Source of the DNA: M3007 sp046299435 | GTDB taxonomy: Bacteria > Bacteroidota > Bacteroidia > Chitinophagales > Saprospiraceae | Assembly (NCBI GenBank): GCA_046299435.1 | Contig: JBKBIC010000001.1 | Coordinates: 1-64,000, forward strand | DNA: 64,000 bases | Direction: 5' to 3' | Shown: piece after piece, positions 36,084 through 45,729 of the stretch | How the letters are laid out: each line of letters opens with the position of its first letter | Position numbering within the stretch: position 1 is the stretch's first letter | Notes under the pieces: generated by a model | What the model saw: the letters and a program-made list of their open reading frames with translations, nothing else | Told to the model about the DNA's origin: nothing | Databases searched by the model: none | Position numbers and translations under genes: made by a program

Positions 36084-37343
36084 ATGAGCGCACCTGCCAG
36101 CTACCGCTACCAAATCACCATCATCGGCATCCTGTTTTTTGTGTTCGGCTTCGTCACTTGGCTGAACGGCACGTTGATTCCATTCCTGAAACTGGCCTGC
36201 CAACTGAACACTTTTCAGGCGTTTTTCGTCACGTTCGCTTTTTACATGAGCTATTTCTTTTTGGCGTTGCCGTCGGCGAAAATCCTCGAACGCACAGGCT
36301 TCAAAAACGGCATGGCACTGGGCTTGGCGGTCATGGCGGTGGGTTGTTTGGTGTTCATTCCGGCAGCGCAGGCGCGAGCATTCCCGCTGTTTTTGACCGG
36401 ACTTTTTGTGCAAGGCATGGGTTTGTCGCTGCTGCAAACGGCCTCTAATCCGTACATCAGCATCCTCGGCCCCTTGGAAAGTGCGGCGCAGCGCATCAGC
36501 ATCATGGGCATTTGCAACAAAACGGCGGGCATCCTCAGCCCGCTCATTTTGAGCAGCATCCTCCTGAAAAACGCAGGCGAACTGGAAAAACAAGTGGCCG
36601 CCGCAACCGACGAGGCGCAGAAAAACCTGTTGCTCAACGAGTTGGCCGGGCGCGTGGTGCTGCCGTACATCGTGTTGGCACTCGTACTCGTGGCGTTGGC
36701 TTGGATGATTCGTCGCTCGGCTCTGCCGGAGATTGACACCGCAGGCACGGATGCCGACAACACGGACACAAAACTTTCTGCCGGAAAAACCAGCGTGTTC
36801 CAGTTTCCGCACGTCCTGTTGGGTGCCTTGGCCATCTTTTTCTACGTCGGTGCGGAAGTGCTGGCCGGCGACGGCATCGGAATTTACGCCCGCTCGCTGG
36901 GCTTCGAGCTCGACCAGACCAAGTATTTCACCTCGTTCACGCTGGTCGGGATGCTCGTCGGGTATGTGTTGAGCATCGTGTTGATTCCGAAATACATCTC
37001 GCAACAGGATTTCATGAAATACTCTGCCGTGCTGGGCATCGGGCTGGTGGGCCTGACATATTTCACAAGCGGCTCAACAGCAGTCACTTGCATCGCCGCA
37101 CTTGGCTTGGCGAATGCCGTGATGTGGCCGGCGATTTTCCCGCTGGCCATCAATGGGTTGGGACGTTTTACGCAGACGGGTTCCGCGCTGCTCATCATGG
37201 GCATTGCTGGGGGCGCGGTGCTACCGCAATTGTACGGCCTGCTCGAAGGCCCGCTCGGATACCGTGCCGCCTTCCTCGTGCTGATGCTGCCCGCATACCT
37301 TTATATATTGTACTTCGCCGTGCGCGGGCACCGGGTGAGTTGA
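36084..37343 (+). CDS. Sugar MFS transporter, FucP/GluP type
   Basis: 419 residues with about 12 membrane segments. The N-terminal motif FGFVTWLNGTLIPFLK (19-34) and GLSLLQTASNPYISILGP are typical of the FucP / glucose-galactose permease family, which bring hexoses or fucose in with protons. A Glu/Asp-rich cytoplasmic loop lies near residues 216-235 between the two halves. The sugar cannot be decided. It converges on a TonB receptor gene, with a perfect 34-bp inverted repeat between them. Confidence 0.92.
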   Translation: MSAPASYRYQITIIGILFFVFGFVTWLNGTLIPFLKLACQLNTFQAFFVTFAFYMSYFFLALPSAKILERTGFKNGMALGLAVMAVGCLVFIPAAQARAFPLFLTGLFVQGMGLSLLQTASNPYISILGPLESAAQRISIMGICNKTAGILSPLILSSILLKNAGELEKQVAAATDEAQKNLLLNELAGRVVLPYIVLALVLVALAWMIRRSALPEIDTAGTDADNTDTKLSAGKTSVFQFPHVLLGALAIFFYVGAEVLAGDGIGIYARSLGFELDQTKYFTSFTLVGMLVGYVLSIVLIPKYISQQDFMKYSAVLGIGLVGLTYFTSGSTAVTCIAALGLANAVMWPAIFPLAINGLGRFTQTGSALLIMGIAGGAVLPQLYGLLEGPLGYRAAFLVLMLPAYLYILYFAVRGHRVS

Positions 37344-37354
37344 AGAGAGGGGAA

Positions 37355-37430
37355 GTTGAATGGTTGAAAAGAGAAAAGGGTTGAAGGGTGTTAAGCCCCT
37401 TCAACCCTTTTCTCTTTTCAACCATTCAAC
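37355..37430. repeat. Composite inverted repeat, 34-bp perfect arms
   Basis: Arms 37355-37388 and 37397-37430 are exact inverted copies with an 8-base loop. The left arm starts 11 bp after the transporter stop and the right arm ends at the receptor stop. It lacks a clean T-run but could end both transcripts. This is the longest perfect inverted repeat I found in the window. Confidence 0.92.
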
Positions 37431-40253
37431 TCAAAAATTCAGCACGGCGCGTGCGAACAGCCGCCGACCGTTGCCGCCCATTTGCACAGCATCCCAAGGG
37501 CCGCCGGTTTCGCAGTTGAAGGCCCAGCCTTCCGCGCCTTTCACGACGGCGATGTCGGGGTGAACGCCCCAGAGGTTGTCCGCGCCCGCGAAAATTTGGA
37601 TGCCCTTGCCGAGTTTGTACGACACATACCAGTCGTTGACCACTTTCGCGCCGTACTCGTACACATCGGGCAGCGAGCCGGTGCCGTCGTCTTTCGGCAC
37701 GGTCGGGTTTTGGCCGAGGCCGTCCTCGCCGTAGCCCTGCAAGGTGATTTTGCCGAAAAGCGTGGCACGGGTGCCGAGGGCGAACTTGCCCACGCCATAT
37801 TCGAGGTTCAGCGTGCCTTTTTGGTTGGGCGCGGAGGCGAGGATGAACGCCTGTTCGCGGGTGCTCAAAAAGTATTCGCTGTTGTTCAGGCGGGCGGGCA
37901 CGTTGATTTTGTCAATTTTCATGTCTTGGAAGTTGGCTGCCAAGAGTGCCTTGAAGTGCTGGTTCGAGCCGATGCGCTTGGAGTAGTCAATCACCACGTC
38001 CACGCCCATGTTGGTCGTGTTGACGGCATTGGCGAAAAACTGTGCGGAGGCCACGTTCAGTTGTTTCAGGGCGTTGGTGAAATCCGGGCTGAGGCTCGAA
38101 TCGTCTGCCGAAAACTGGCCGGAGAGCACCACGCGGTCTTTCACCTGCACCATGTAACCGTCAACCGTCACCGTCAGGCCCTCCGCCGGGCGGGCCGTAA
38201 AACCGAGGCTGGCATTCACGGAGCGTTCTTGTTTCAGTGGTTCGATGCCGGCGGCTTTGGTGATGGGGCTTTCGTTCGGGGCGATTTTCACCTCGAAAAT
38301 GTTGGCTCCCTGCACGGTCGTGAACGTAGAGGAGAAGTTCAGTTGCTGCAAAGACGGGGCACGATAGCCCGTCGAGACCGAGCCGCGCACGTTGAAGTTC
38401 TCAGCCAATTTGAGGCGGGCTGCCAATTTACCGTTGAACGTGGAGCCGAAGTCGCTGTAATTCTCGAAACGCAAGGCCGCGCCGACGAGGAATTTTTCGG
38501 TGATGTCAATTTCCGCGTCCACATAACCACCTATGACAGAGCGTGTTGCGTCCACTTCGTCGCCGGGTTGGTAGCCGGGGAAGCCCTGCGCGCCGGGGGC
38601 TTTGTAAATAAATGTGGAGTCAATGTTGACGAACGTACCGTTGGCATCGAACACCGAATCGGTCTCGATGCGGTCGAGGATTTGGTTGACGGTTTTCCAA
38701 GAAGCATCCTCGCCGGCGTAGAGCTGGTAGTTTTCAAAACGGTATTCCGCGCCGAAAGCGAGGTTGAAACCGGAGGCAATACCTTCGATGGGCTTTGAAA
38801 AATTGAGGTTCGTGGTGTTTTGCAGGAACGAGAAGCCTCCGTCGTCGAAGTGGTTTTTGTTGCCGTCGCCGGTAGAGGCGTTGAAGGTTTTGTCGCCGAA
38901 AAAGTGGAAATTGTTGTAGCCGGAAGTGTTGCTCAAATCCCATTTCCAGCCGCCTTCCTTGCCACCGCGCACCCCGACCGCGCCGGAATAGTCTTGGATT
39001 TCGGTCTGGATGTGCGGGTTGTAGTATTGGTCGCTGCCGTCGGCGATTTCTTGGACGATGTTGTTTGGGTCAACGATGTTGCCGTTTGCGTCGGTCACGA
39101 AGCGTTCGGGGCGGCCCGAAAAATTGCGGGTGTATGCAAAGGCATCGCTGTTTTTCAGGTTCGCACCGCCGAAGGCGTAGGCCGTAACATTGTCATTCAC
39201 AGGCAGTTCGGCATTCAAAAAGGCGCCGCCGCCCGTCATGGAACCGTCGCCGAAGGCGCGGCGGACGTAGTTGGGATAGGGGATTTCTTTCTCGGCGATT
39301 TCTTGGCGGTAGGTTTTGCCGGCGGTCGTGTAGTCGGCGGAGATGTTGACAAAACCGCCCTTGCTGCCGAGCGGCAGGCCGTAGTTCAGCCCGGCGTTGA
39401 AGGTCTGTCCGTCGAACTTCGAGCCGGTGTAGTATTGGCTGGGGTCTTTGGCGTTGGCCGAGTTGTAATCGGGGTCGTTGTAGCCGGAGAAGCCGATGTT
39501 GCCGCTCAATTTTTTGACCGACGAGCGGGTGATGATGTTGATGACCCCGGCGATTGCGTCCGAGCCGTACTGGGCCGATGCACCGTCGCGCAGGATTTCC
39601 ACGCGGTCAATCGAGGCTCCGGAGATGGCGTTCAGGTCGGTGCCGGAGTTGCCGCGCCCGCGCGTGCCGAACACGCTGACGAAGGCCGTCTGGTGGCGGC
39701 GTTTGCCGTTGACGAGTACCAGCGTCTGGTCGGGGCCGAGGCCGCGCAGGGTGGCGAGGTCAATGTGGTCGGCCCCGTCGGAACCTGTTTGTTTGTTGTA
39801 GTTGAAAGAAGGCGCGGCAGCGTTCAGCGCGGAGGTGATGTCCATCTTGGCCGAGGGGATTTGCACCTGCGCGGGCGAGATAACGTCCACAGGCACAGGC
39901 GTTTCTGCTTTGGTACGCCCGGCGCGACGGCTGCCGACGACGACAATTTGGTCGAGCGTGTTGTTGCCTTCGAGCAACACTACATCAAGCATAGCTTGGC
40001 CTGTGTATGCGATGGTTTGGGCTTCGTAGCCAGTGTAGCTGAACAGGATGTTCGCGCTGCTGCGGGTGATTTTGAGCGTGTACGAACCGTCGGTGCCCGA
40101 AATGGTGCCGTTGGAAGTGCCGCGCTCGGAGATGCTCACGCCGATGAGGGCTTCGCCACTTGCGTCCGTGACTTTTCCTTTGAGCGTGCCCTGTGCGGCG
40201 AGCGGCGACAGGTAAGCCGTGAAACTCAGGATGAGGATAAAAATTTGTTTCAT
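37431..40253 (-). CDS. TonB-dependent receptor
   Basis: 940 residues from the ATG at 40253; an earlier in-frame ATG would put 31 residues before the signal peptide MKQIFILILSFTAYLSPLAA. Domains in order: CarboxypepD_reg-like (22-105, GTLKGKVTDASGEALIGVSI), TonB-box/plug (115-270) with VPVDVISPAQVQIPSAKMDI, TLRGLGPDQTLVLVNGKRRH and VEILRDGASAQYGSDAIAGV, then a 22-strand barrel ending ARAVLNF with terminal Phe. It imports a ligand across the outer membrane using TonB. No SusD gene is next to it, so it may use a plain siderophore, cobalamin or small-molecule ligand; this is not determined. Confidence 0.95.
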   Translation of the reverse strand: MKQIFILILSFTAYLSPLAAQGTLKGKVTDASGEALIGVSISERGTSNGTISGTDGSYTLKITRSSANILFSYTGYEAQTIAYTGQAMLDVVLLEGNNTLDQIVVVGSRRAGRTKAETPVPVDVISPAQVQIPSAKMDITSALNAAAPSFNYNKQTGSDGADHIDLATLRGLGPDQTLVLVNGKRRHQTAFVSVFGTRGRGNSGTDLNAISGASIDRVEILRDGASAQYGSDAIAGVINIITRSSVKKLSGNIGFSGYNDPDYNSANAKDPSQYYTGSKFDGQTFNAGLNYGLPLGSKGGFVNISADYTTAGKTYRQEIAEKEIPYPNYVRRAFGDGSMTGGGAFLNAELPVNDNVTAYAFGGANLKNSDAFAYTRNFSGRPERFVTDANGNIVDPNNIVQEIADGSDQYYNPHIQTEIQDYSGAVGVRGGKEGGWKWDLSNTSGYNNFHFFGDKTFNASTGDGNKNHFDDGGFSFLQNTTNLNFSKPIEGIASGFNLAFGAEYRFENYQLYAGEDASWKTVNQILDRIETDSVFDANGTFVNIDSTFIYKAPGAQGFPGYQPGDEVDATRSVIGGYVDAEIDITEKFLVGAALRFENYSDFGSTFNGKLAARLKLAENFNVRGSVSTGYRAPSLQQLNFSSTFTTVQGANIFEVKIAPNESPITKAAGIEPLKQERSVNASLGFTARPAEGLTVTVDGYMVQVKDRVVLSGQFSADDSSLSPDFTNALKQLNVASAQFFANAVNTTNMGVDVVIDYSKRIGSNQHFKALLAANFQDMKIDKINVPARLNNSEYFLSTREQAFILASAPNQKGTLNLEYGVGKFALGTRATLFGKITLQGYGEDGLGQNPTVPKDDGTGSLPDVYEYGAKVVNDWYVSYKLGKGIQIFAGADNLWGVHPDIAVVKGAEGWAFNCETGGPWDAVQMGGNGRRLFARAVLNF

Positions 40254-40300
40254 ACGAAAGACTGGGTTTGAGCGTGAAAAATATTTGGAAAGAGTTGCGC

Positions 40301-40308
40301 CAAAGGTA
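40301..40308 (-). promoter_or_regulatory. -7 element for the TonB receptor gene
   Basis: TACCTTTG on the minus strand, 48 bp before the ATG. Confidence 0.45.
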
Positions 40309-40392
40309 GTTTGCGTTTGGAATGTTGCGAATAGTTTGAAATCCAATCGTTGCCTGCCGTGCTATTGCCCAATTTTCCGAACCTTGCCCGCA

Positions 40393-41853
40393 ATGAAACC
40401 GCCGTCCCTCATCCCCCATCTTGCATTCCTCGTCCTCGCTTCCGTGCTGCTGCGGCTCTGGGCCTTCGCCCAAACGCCATTCGCCAACGGCTGGGATGCC
40501 TATTTCTACCTCGTGCAAATCAGGGCGTGGATTGAGGACGGCCAAATGCACTCGCCGGAAGCCTCGCTGATTTATCCTTTCATGCGGACAATCCTTTGGT
40601 TCACAGGCGATTATGTGTGGATGTACAAAATCGGCGCGGCACTTTTGGCCGGAGCGTTCACAGCGGCGGCGATGTGGTTTACGAGTCGTTCATCCCTCAT
40701 CCCTCATCCCCCATTCCTGCTTTTGGGCGCGTGGACGGTGTTCAGCCCGCACCTGACCTACTTCGCGGCACAGTACCCGAAGAACCTCTTGGGCGTGGTG
40801 CTGCTGCTGTTTTTCATCGGCAGTTTGCAGGATACAAAAACCGCCCGTCGTGTTTGGGTTCCAGCCATGTTGCTGATTGTCAACTACTTCGGGCATCGGT
40901 TGACATTCGGGTTGGCGGTGGCCTATCTTATTTTTCATCTGTTTTTTGCCTTCGGCAAAAATCGGCTGCCGCAGGTTTTCAGCCCCCGAAGCCTCACTTG
41001 GTTGGCTGGCGGCTTGATGGTTTTAGTCGTCGCCGGACAATTTTTCCCGGGGCTTTTTCACCTCACCGATTTTGGGCGGCTGGCCGGGGCGGGCGGTTTT
41101 CGGGTGCATTTCACACCATATTTATTTGTCCGCGAGTTTTGGCCCGACGGGCGGCTGTCTGTTTGGTGGCTGACCGAGATTTTGGCCGCAGTCGGGGCCA
41201 TCGGGTTTGCAGTTGTCCAAAGTCCAAAATCCAACGTCCCGTATTTACTCCTGTGCCTGTTGTTGTTGTGGCCCTTCGGCGAGTGGTCGCTGACGGGCGT
41301 TTCGTACCGGATGTTTTTGGTCTTTGTGCTGCTCGCGCCTTTGGCATTTGCCCAATCCCGAATTTCCAATGCCCGATTTCCAACCCTCGTCCTGCTCACA
41401 GCGGCGTGTTTTGTGTGGAAAAGCTACGACCCGCAAAAGCACGACCCCGACTATGCTTTTTTCCAAAAAATCGCCACTGCAGCTACGGGCCAGCTCAAAA
41501 ACCGGGGCGTGGAATTAGTCATTGCCCACAACGCGCTGGCCGAGTTTTTCACGTTCACAACCGGCACCGATGCCATGCCTTGGCTGCCCGAATACCCCGT
41601 CGCACCCGAAAAACTTTGGCGCATCGCTGCCGACGTGCGCCCGCCTGAACTGGAATTTTACGGCCTCGCACCCGCCGACGGCTTGGTTTTCCGGTTGCCC
41701 GGTCGCTATATTTTGTTGCGCGAAGACCACTGGCAACAAATCTTGGCGAAGGCCCGCACCGACGGCGACACGGATTTTATAGAGCGAGCCATCTCATGGC
41801 AAAACCCCTCGCGGATGCGCCCGGCGTTTTTGCTGCGGCGCAAACAGCGATGA
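40393..41853 (+). CDS. Multi-pass membrane protein, possibly a GT-C-type glycosyltransferase
   Basis: 486 residues from the ATG at 40393, with about 9-11 hydrophobic segments. An early acidic residue after the first segment (FANGWDAYFYLVQIRAWIED, with Asp followed by Tyr) and a soluble C-terminus of about 110 residues suggest a GT-C / PMT-like membrane glycosyltransferase, but no defining motif is complete, so the function is open. Short runs coded by repeat-like DNA words occur inside it (residues near 98-106, SSLIPHPPF; also near 276 and 318-327). They resemble the words that build intergenic repeats in this window. Confidence 0.7.
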   Translation: MKPPSLIPHLAFLVLASVLLRLWAFAQTPFANGWDAYFYLVQIRAWIEDGQMHSPEASLIYPFMRTILWFTGDYVWMYKIGAALLAGAFTAAAMWFTSRSSLIPHPPFLLLGAWTVFSPHLTYFAAQYPKNLLGVVLLLFFIGSLQDTKTARRVWVPAMLLIVNYFGHRLTFGLAVAYLIFHLFFAFGKNRLPQVFSPRSLTWLAGGLMVLVVAGQFFPGLFHLTDFGRLAGAGGFRVHFTPYLFVREFWPDGRLSVWWLTEILAAVGAIGFAVVQSPKSNVPYLLLCLLLLWPFGEWSLTGVSYRMFLVFVLLAPLAFAQSRISNARFPTLVLLTAACFVWKSYDPQKHDPDYAFFQKIATAATGQLKNRGVELVIAHNALAEFFTFTTGTDAMPWLPEYPVAPEKLWRIAADVRPPELEFYGLAPADGLVFRLPGRYILLREDHWQQILAKARTDGDTDFIERAISWQNPSRMRPAFLLRRKQR

Positions 41854-41944
41854 GCCGCTTGTCGAACATCAGCGAGCGGATGTTAAAATCGCAGTTTTGG
41901 GGCGGAAAAGTTTTTTGAGGCGAGGCATGATTTGTTAAAAAGAA

Positions 41945-41952
41945 TACTTTTG
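41945..41952 (+). promoter_or_regulatory. -7 element for the acyl-CoA dehydrogenase gene
   Basis: TACTTTTG, 52 bp before the ATG. Confidence 0.45.
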
Positions 41953-42004
41953 TGGCGATGATTCGCCAGATAAAAGCCAAAAAGCGAATCCCCAACTTTC
42001 AAAC

Positions 42005-43804
42005 ATGGATACAATGGTCGCAACCGATGTGCTCAAAGGCGGCGAGTTCCTCATCAAAGAGAGCCGCCCGGAGGATGTGTTCATCCCCGAAGAATTCAAC
42101 GAGGAACAATTGATGATCAAGCAAACGACGCTTGATTTCGTCGAACAAGAAATCGCGCCGAACCGCCTGCGAATCGAAAAACAGGAACCGGGCCTAACGG
42201 TCTCGTTGATGAAAAAAGCCGGCGAACTCGGCCTGCTCGGCCCGCACATGCCCGCCGAATACGGCGGCATGGAACTCGACACGAACACCAACACGCTCAT
42301 CTCCGAAATCCTCGGCCCGGCGGGCTCGTTCTCGACGAGCATCGCGGCGCACACGGGCATCGGGATGTTGCCGATTCTTTATTTCGGGACGGAGGAGCAA
42401 AAACAACGCTACCTGCCGGGCCTCATCTCCGGCGACCTGCGGGCGGCTTACTGCCTGACCGAGCCGGGCAGCGGCTCCGACGCATTGGCCGCCAAAACCC
42501 GCGCCGACCTGACCGACGACGGACAGCACTACATCCTGAACGGCCAGAAAATGTGGATCACCAATGCCGGTTTTGCCGACATATTCATCGTGTTTGCGAA
42601 AATCGGCGGCGAGAAGTTCACAGGCTTCATCGTGGAAGCCAACACACCCGGCCTGACGCTGGGCGCGGAGGAGGACAAACTGGGCATCAAGGGTTCGAGC
42701 ACGCGGCAGGTGTTTTTTGAAAACGCCAAAGTGCCCGCCGAAAACGTGCTTGGGCAAATCGGCAAAGGCCACCTCATCGCGTTCAACGCGCTCAACATTG
42801 GCCGCTACAAGTTGGGCGTGATGTGCCTCGGTGGCTGCAAAGAAGTCCTCAAAATGGCGACCGGGTACGCCAACGAACGCCAGCAATTCGGCCAATCCAT
42901 CGGCAACTTCGGGGCCATCAAGCACAAAGTGGCCGAGATGGCCATCCGCACCTTCGCGGGCGAAAGCGCGGGCTACCGCACCTCGCAGCTCATGCAGGAG
43001 CGCAAAGAATCGGCCAGCGCGGAAGGCAAGCCTTTCGGCCAAGCCACGTTGGAAGCCGCCGAGGAATACGCCATCGAGTGCTCCATCCTGAAAGTTTTTG
43101 GCTCAGAAACCACCGATTACTGCGTGGACGAGAACGTGCAGATTCACGGCGGCATGGGTTTCAGCGAAGAAATGAACGCCGCCCGCGCCTACCGCGACAG
43201 CCGCATCAACCGAATTTACGAAGGCACGAACGAAATCAACCGGATGCTCATGGTTGACCAGCTGTTCAAGCGGGCGATGAAAGGCCAGCTCGACATCGTT
43301 GGCCCAGCGTGGGCCGTCCAAAAAGAACTGGCCGCCATGCCATCGTTTGAAAAACTCGACGGCGACTACGCCGAAGAGACAAAGGCTGTGGCCGATTTCA
43401 AAAAAATCGCGCTCATGGTAGCCGGCGGCGCAGCCAAGATGCAAATGGACGGAAAGCTCAACCTCAAAGAAGAGCAGGAACTCCTAATGAACTGCGCCGA
43501 CATTCTAATTGAGATTTACTGCGCCGAATCCATGCTCCTGCGCGTCCGAAAACTCGCCGAACGCAGCGACAAACCGCAGCCACAGGAAGTGTACGATGCC
43601 ATGTTGCAAGTCTTTTTCCACGATGCCACCGCCCGCGTGACGAAGGCCGCGACCGACGCAATCGCCGCCTTTGCCGAAGGCGACCTGCTCAAAACATTCC
43701 TCATGGGCCTCAAACGCTTCGCAAAATACCCGCCCGTGAACGTGAAAGAAAAACGCCGCCAAATCGCCGATGTCGTGCTCGCCGCAGGCAGTTGGCCTTT
43801 TTAG
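42005..43804 (+). CDS. Acyl-CoA dehydrogenase family protein (long form)
   Basis: 599 residues, longer than the usual 380-400 because of a C-terminal extension (about 430-599), as in VLCAD-like enzymes. FAD/acyl-CoA motifs: LTEPGSGSDALAAKTRA, MWITNAGFADIFIVFAK, GIKGSSTRQVFFENAKVP, and near the active site GGMGFSEEMNAARAYRDSR and RIYEGTNEINRMLM with the catalytic Glu. It makes the first double bond in fatty acyl-CoA beta-oxidation. The acyl-CoA ligase gene follows after 195 bp. The thiolase lies at 59.5 kb. Confidence 0.94.
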   Translation: MDTMVATDVLKGGEFLIKESRPEDVFIPEEFNEEQLMIKQTTLDFVEQEIAPNRLRIEKQEPGLTVSLMKKAGELGLLGPHMPAEYGGMELDTNTNTLISEILGPAGSFSTSIAAHTGIGMLPILYFGTEEQKQRYLPGLISGDLRAAYCLTEPGSGSDALAAKTRADLTDDGQHYILNGQKMWITNAGFADIFIVFAKIGGEKFTGFIVEANTPGLTLGAEEDKLGIKGSSTRQVFFENAKVPAENVLGQIGKGHLIAFNALNIGRYKLGVMCLGGCKEVLKMATGYANERQQFGQSIGNFGAIKHKVAEMAIRTFAGESAGYRTSQLMQERKESASAEGKPFGQATLEAAEEYAIECSILKVFGSETTDYCVDENVQIHGGMGFSEEMNAARAYRDSRINRIYEGTNEINRMLMVDQLFKRAMKGQLDIVGPAWAVQKELAAMPSFEKLDGDYAEETKAVADFKKIALMVAGGAAKMQMDGKLNLKEEQELLMNCADILIEIYCAESMLLRVRKLAERSDKPQPQEVYDAMLQVFFHDATARVTKAATDAIAAFAEGDLLKTFLMGLKRFAKYPPVNVKEKRRQIADVVLAAGSWPF

Positions 43805-43856
43805 GAGTTGATTTGATGTTGGGTCGCTCGGCTATTTTCGAGCGTATTTTTGGCAA

Positions 43857-43929
43857 ACGAAGGGCAAGGCTGCCACAAAGTTCCTCTCCCGGACACGGAA
43901 AAGAACTTTGTGCTGGCCTTGCCCTTCGT
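43857..43929. repeat. Nested inverted repeat between acyl-CoA dehydrogenase and ligase genes
   Basis: Outer arms ACGAAGGGCAAGGC (43857-43870) and inverse (43916-43929), 14 bp perfect. Inner arms CACAAAGTTC (43874-43883) and inverse (43903-43912), 10 bp perfect. The 3-base joints are on both sides. A run of A follows the outer arm on the plus strand. Confidence 0.88.
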
Positions 43930-43999
43930 CGTGAAAAAAACAAAATCTACCTTCGCTCGCAGCTAACCGAATCAACAATCAACCAAAATCAACAAAATC

Positions 44000-45655
44000 A
44001 TGAACCGTCCCTGGCTTGCAAACTACCCGAAAGGCGTGCCCGTCAACATTGATGCCGATGCTTACCCAATGCTGATGGACATGGTTGAAGAAGCACTGAA
44101 AAAATACAGCGACCTGCCCGCGTTCATCTCAATGGACAAGGTACTGACCTATGGTGAGCTCGACCGCCTGAGCAGCCAATTCGGGGCCTACCTCCAATCA
44201 CGCGGCTTGCAGGCGGGCGACCGCATCGCGTTGATGATGCCCAATTTGCTGCAATACCCCATCGCGCTGTTCGGTGCGCTGCGGGCCGGTTTGATTGTCG
44301 TGAACACCAACCCGCTCTACACCCCCCGCGAAATGCGGCACCAGTTTTCGGACTCCGGGTCAAAGGCCATCGTCATCGCCGAAAACTTCGCGGCTAATTT
44401 GCAGCAGATTATCGGCGAAACACCCGTCAAAACCGTCATCGTCACCAGCGTCGGCGAGATGCTCGGCTTGAAAGGCACAATCGTCAATTTCGTGGTGCGG
44501 CACATCAAAAAAATGGTGCCCAAGTTCAGCATCCCGAATACTGTCAGCTTTAAAGAGGCTCTCGCGCAAGGCAAAAAATTCACGCTGCAGCCCCACCGTT
44601 CCGGGCCGGACGACACCGTGATTTTGCAATACACCGGCGGCACGACGGGCGTATCGAAAGGCGCGATGCTCACCAACCGCAACCTCATCGCCAACATGCA
44701 GCAAATCCGCGCCATCCTCATGCCCAAAATGAAAGAGGCAGAGGAGGTCGTCATGTGCCCGCTGCCCCTGTACCACGTCTTCGCGTTCACGGTCAACTGC
44801 CTTGCCATACTCAGCATCGGCGGTCGCAACATCTTGATTATCAACGCAAGAGACCAGCCCGCACTCATCAAGGAATGGCGCAAGCACAACCCCACGCTCA
44901 TGCCGGGCGTGAACACTTTGTTCAATGCCCTGCTCAACCGCCCGGAATTTGTCAAATTGGATTTCAGCCGATTGAACCTCTGCGTCGGCGGCGCAATGGC
45001 CGTGCAAAAAGCCGTCGCCGAGCGTTGGCAGCAGGTCACAGGCTGCCAGCTCGTCGAAGGCTACGGCATGACCGAGGCCAGCCCGGTCATCAGTTGCAAT
45101 CCGTTCGATGGCTCGGCCCGGCTCGGCAGCATCGGTGTGCCGGTGCCTTCGACCGATATGCGAATCGTGGACGACGCGGGCAACGAACTGCCACAGGGCG
45201 AGGTCGGCGAAATCCAAGCCAAAGGCCCACAAGTGATGAAAGGCTACTGGCAACGCCCCGACGCGACCGCCGAGACCATCAAGGACGGCTGGCTTTGCAC
45301 GGGCGACATGGGCCTGATGCACCCCGACGGTTATTTCCAGATTGTGGACAGGAAAAAAGACATGATTCTGGTCTCCGGTTTCAACGTCTATCCGAACGAA
45401 ATCGAGGACGTGCTCGCCACGCATCCGAAGGTGCTGGAATCTGCCGCGCTCGGCATCGCCGACGAACATTCAGGCGAAGTGGTCAAAGTTTTTGTCGTCA
45501 AAAAAGACGACTCATTGACCGAAAGCGAAGTCATTGAGCACTGCCGCGCAAATCTGACGGGCTACAAAGTACCCAAACAGGTCGAGTTTCGGAAGGAACT
45601 GCCCAAAACGAACGTCGGCAAAATCCTCCGGCGCGAACTGCGCGAGCCAAAGTGA
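44000..45655 (+). CDS. fadD: Long-chain acyl-CoA ligase (AMP-binding)
   Basis: 551 residues. Motifs of the acyl-adenylate family: P-loop YTGGTTGVSKGAMLTNRN, GYGMTEASPVISCNPF, the GWLCTGDMG hinge region, DRKKDMILVSGFNVYPNEIE, and KTNVGKILRRELR with the catalytic Lys. It activates fatty acids to acyl-CoA with ATP. The neighbouring acyl-CoA dehydrogenase supports a role in beta-oxidation. A TACCTTCG -7-like element lies at about 43949 in the intergenic region. Confidence 0.95.
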   Translation: MNRPWLANYPKGVPVNIDADAYPMLMDMVEEALKKYSDLPAFISMDKVLTYGELDRLSSQFGAYLQSRGLQAGDRIALMMPNLLQYPIALFGALRAGLIVVNTNPLYTPREMRHQFSDSGSKAIVIAENFAANLQQIIGETPVKTVIVTSVGEMLGLKGTIVNFVVRHIKKMVPKFSIPNTVSFKEALAQGKKFTLQPHRSGPDDTVILQYTGGTTGVSKGAMLTNRNLIANMQQIRAILMPKMKEAEEVVMCPLPLYHVFAFTVNCLAILSIGGRNILIINARDQPALIKEWRKHNPTLMPGVNTLFNALLNRPEFVKLDFSRLNLCVGGAMAVQKAVAERWQQVTGCQLVEGYGMTEASPVISCNPFDGSARLGSIGVPVPSTDMRIVDDAGNELPQGEVGEIQAKGPQVMKGYWQRPDATAETIKDGWLCTGDMGLMHPDGYFQIVDRKKDMILVSGFNVYPNEIEDVLATHPKVLESAALGIADEHSGEVVKVFVVKKDDSLTESEVIEHCRANLTGYKVPKQVEFRKELPKTNVGKILRRELREPK

Positions 45656-45661
45656 GCGAGC

Positions 45662-45710
45662 GCGGGCAGGCAATCCGTCCGCGAAACTTTCGTTTCTTTG
45701 CCCGCTTTTT
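45662..45710 (+). terminator. Probable terminator after the ligase gene
   Basis: GCGGGCA / TGCCCGC arms (45662-45668 and 45699-45705) with an inner CGAAA/TTTCG pairing, followed by five T. The lspA start lies 20 bp further. Confidence 0.65.
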
Positions 45711-45729
45711 CATCAAAAACTGAATTGTT

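Noticed and set aside
36000..37004. Minus-strand frame of 334 codons opposite the sugar transporter
   Set aside because: Very His/Gln/Arg-rich with no hydrophobic pattern or motif; the plus frame is a clear MFS protein.
37431..40253. SusC-type receptor of a polysaccharide utilisation locus
   Set aside because: No SusD gene or glycoside hydrolase is next to it, so it is left as a general TonB-dependent receptor.
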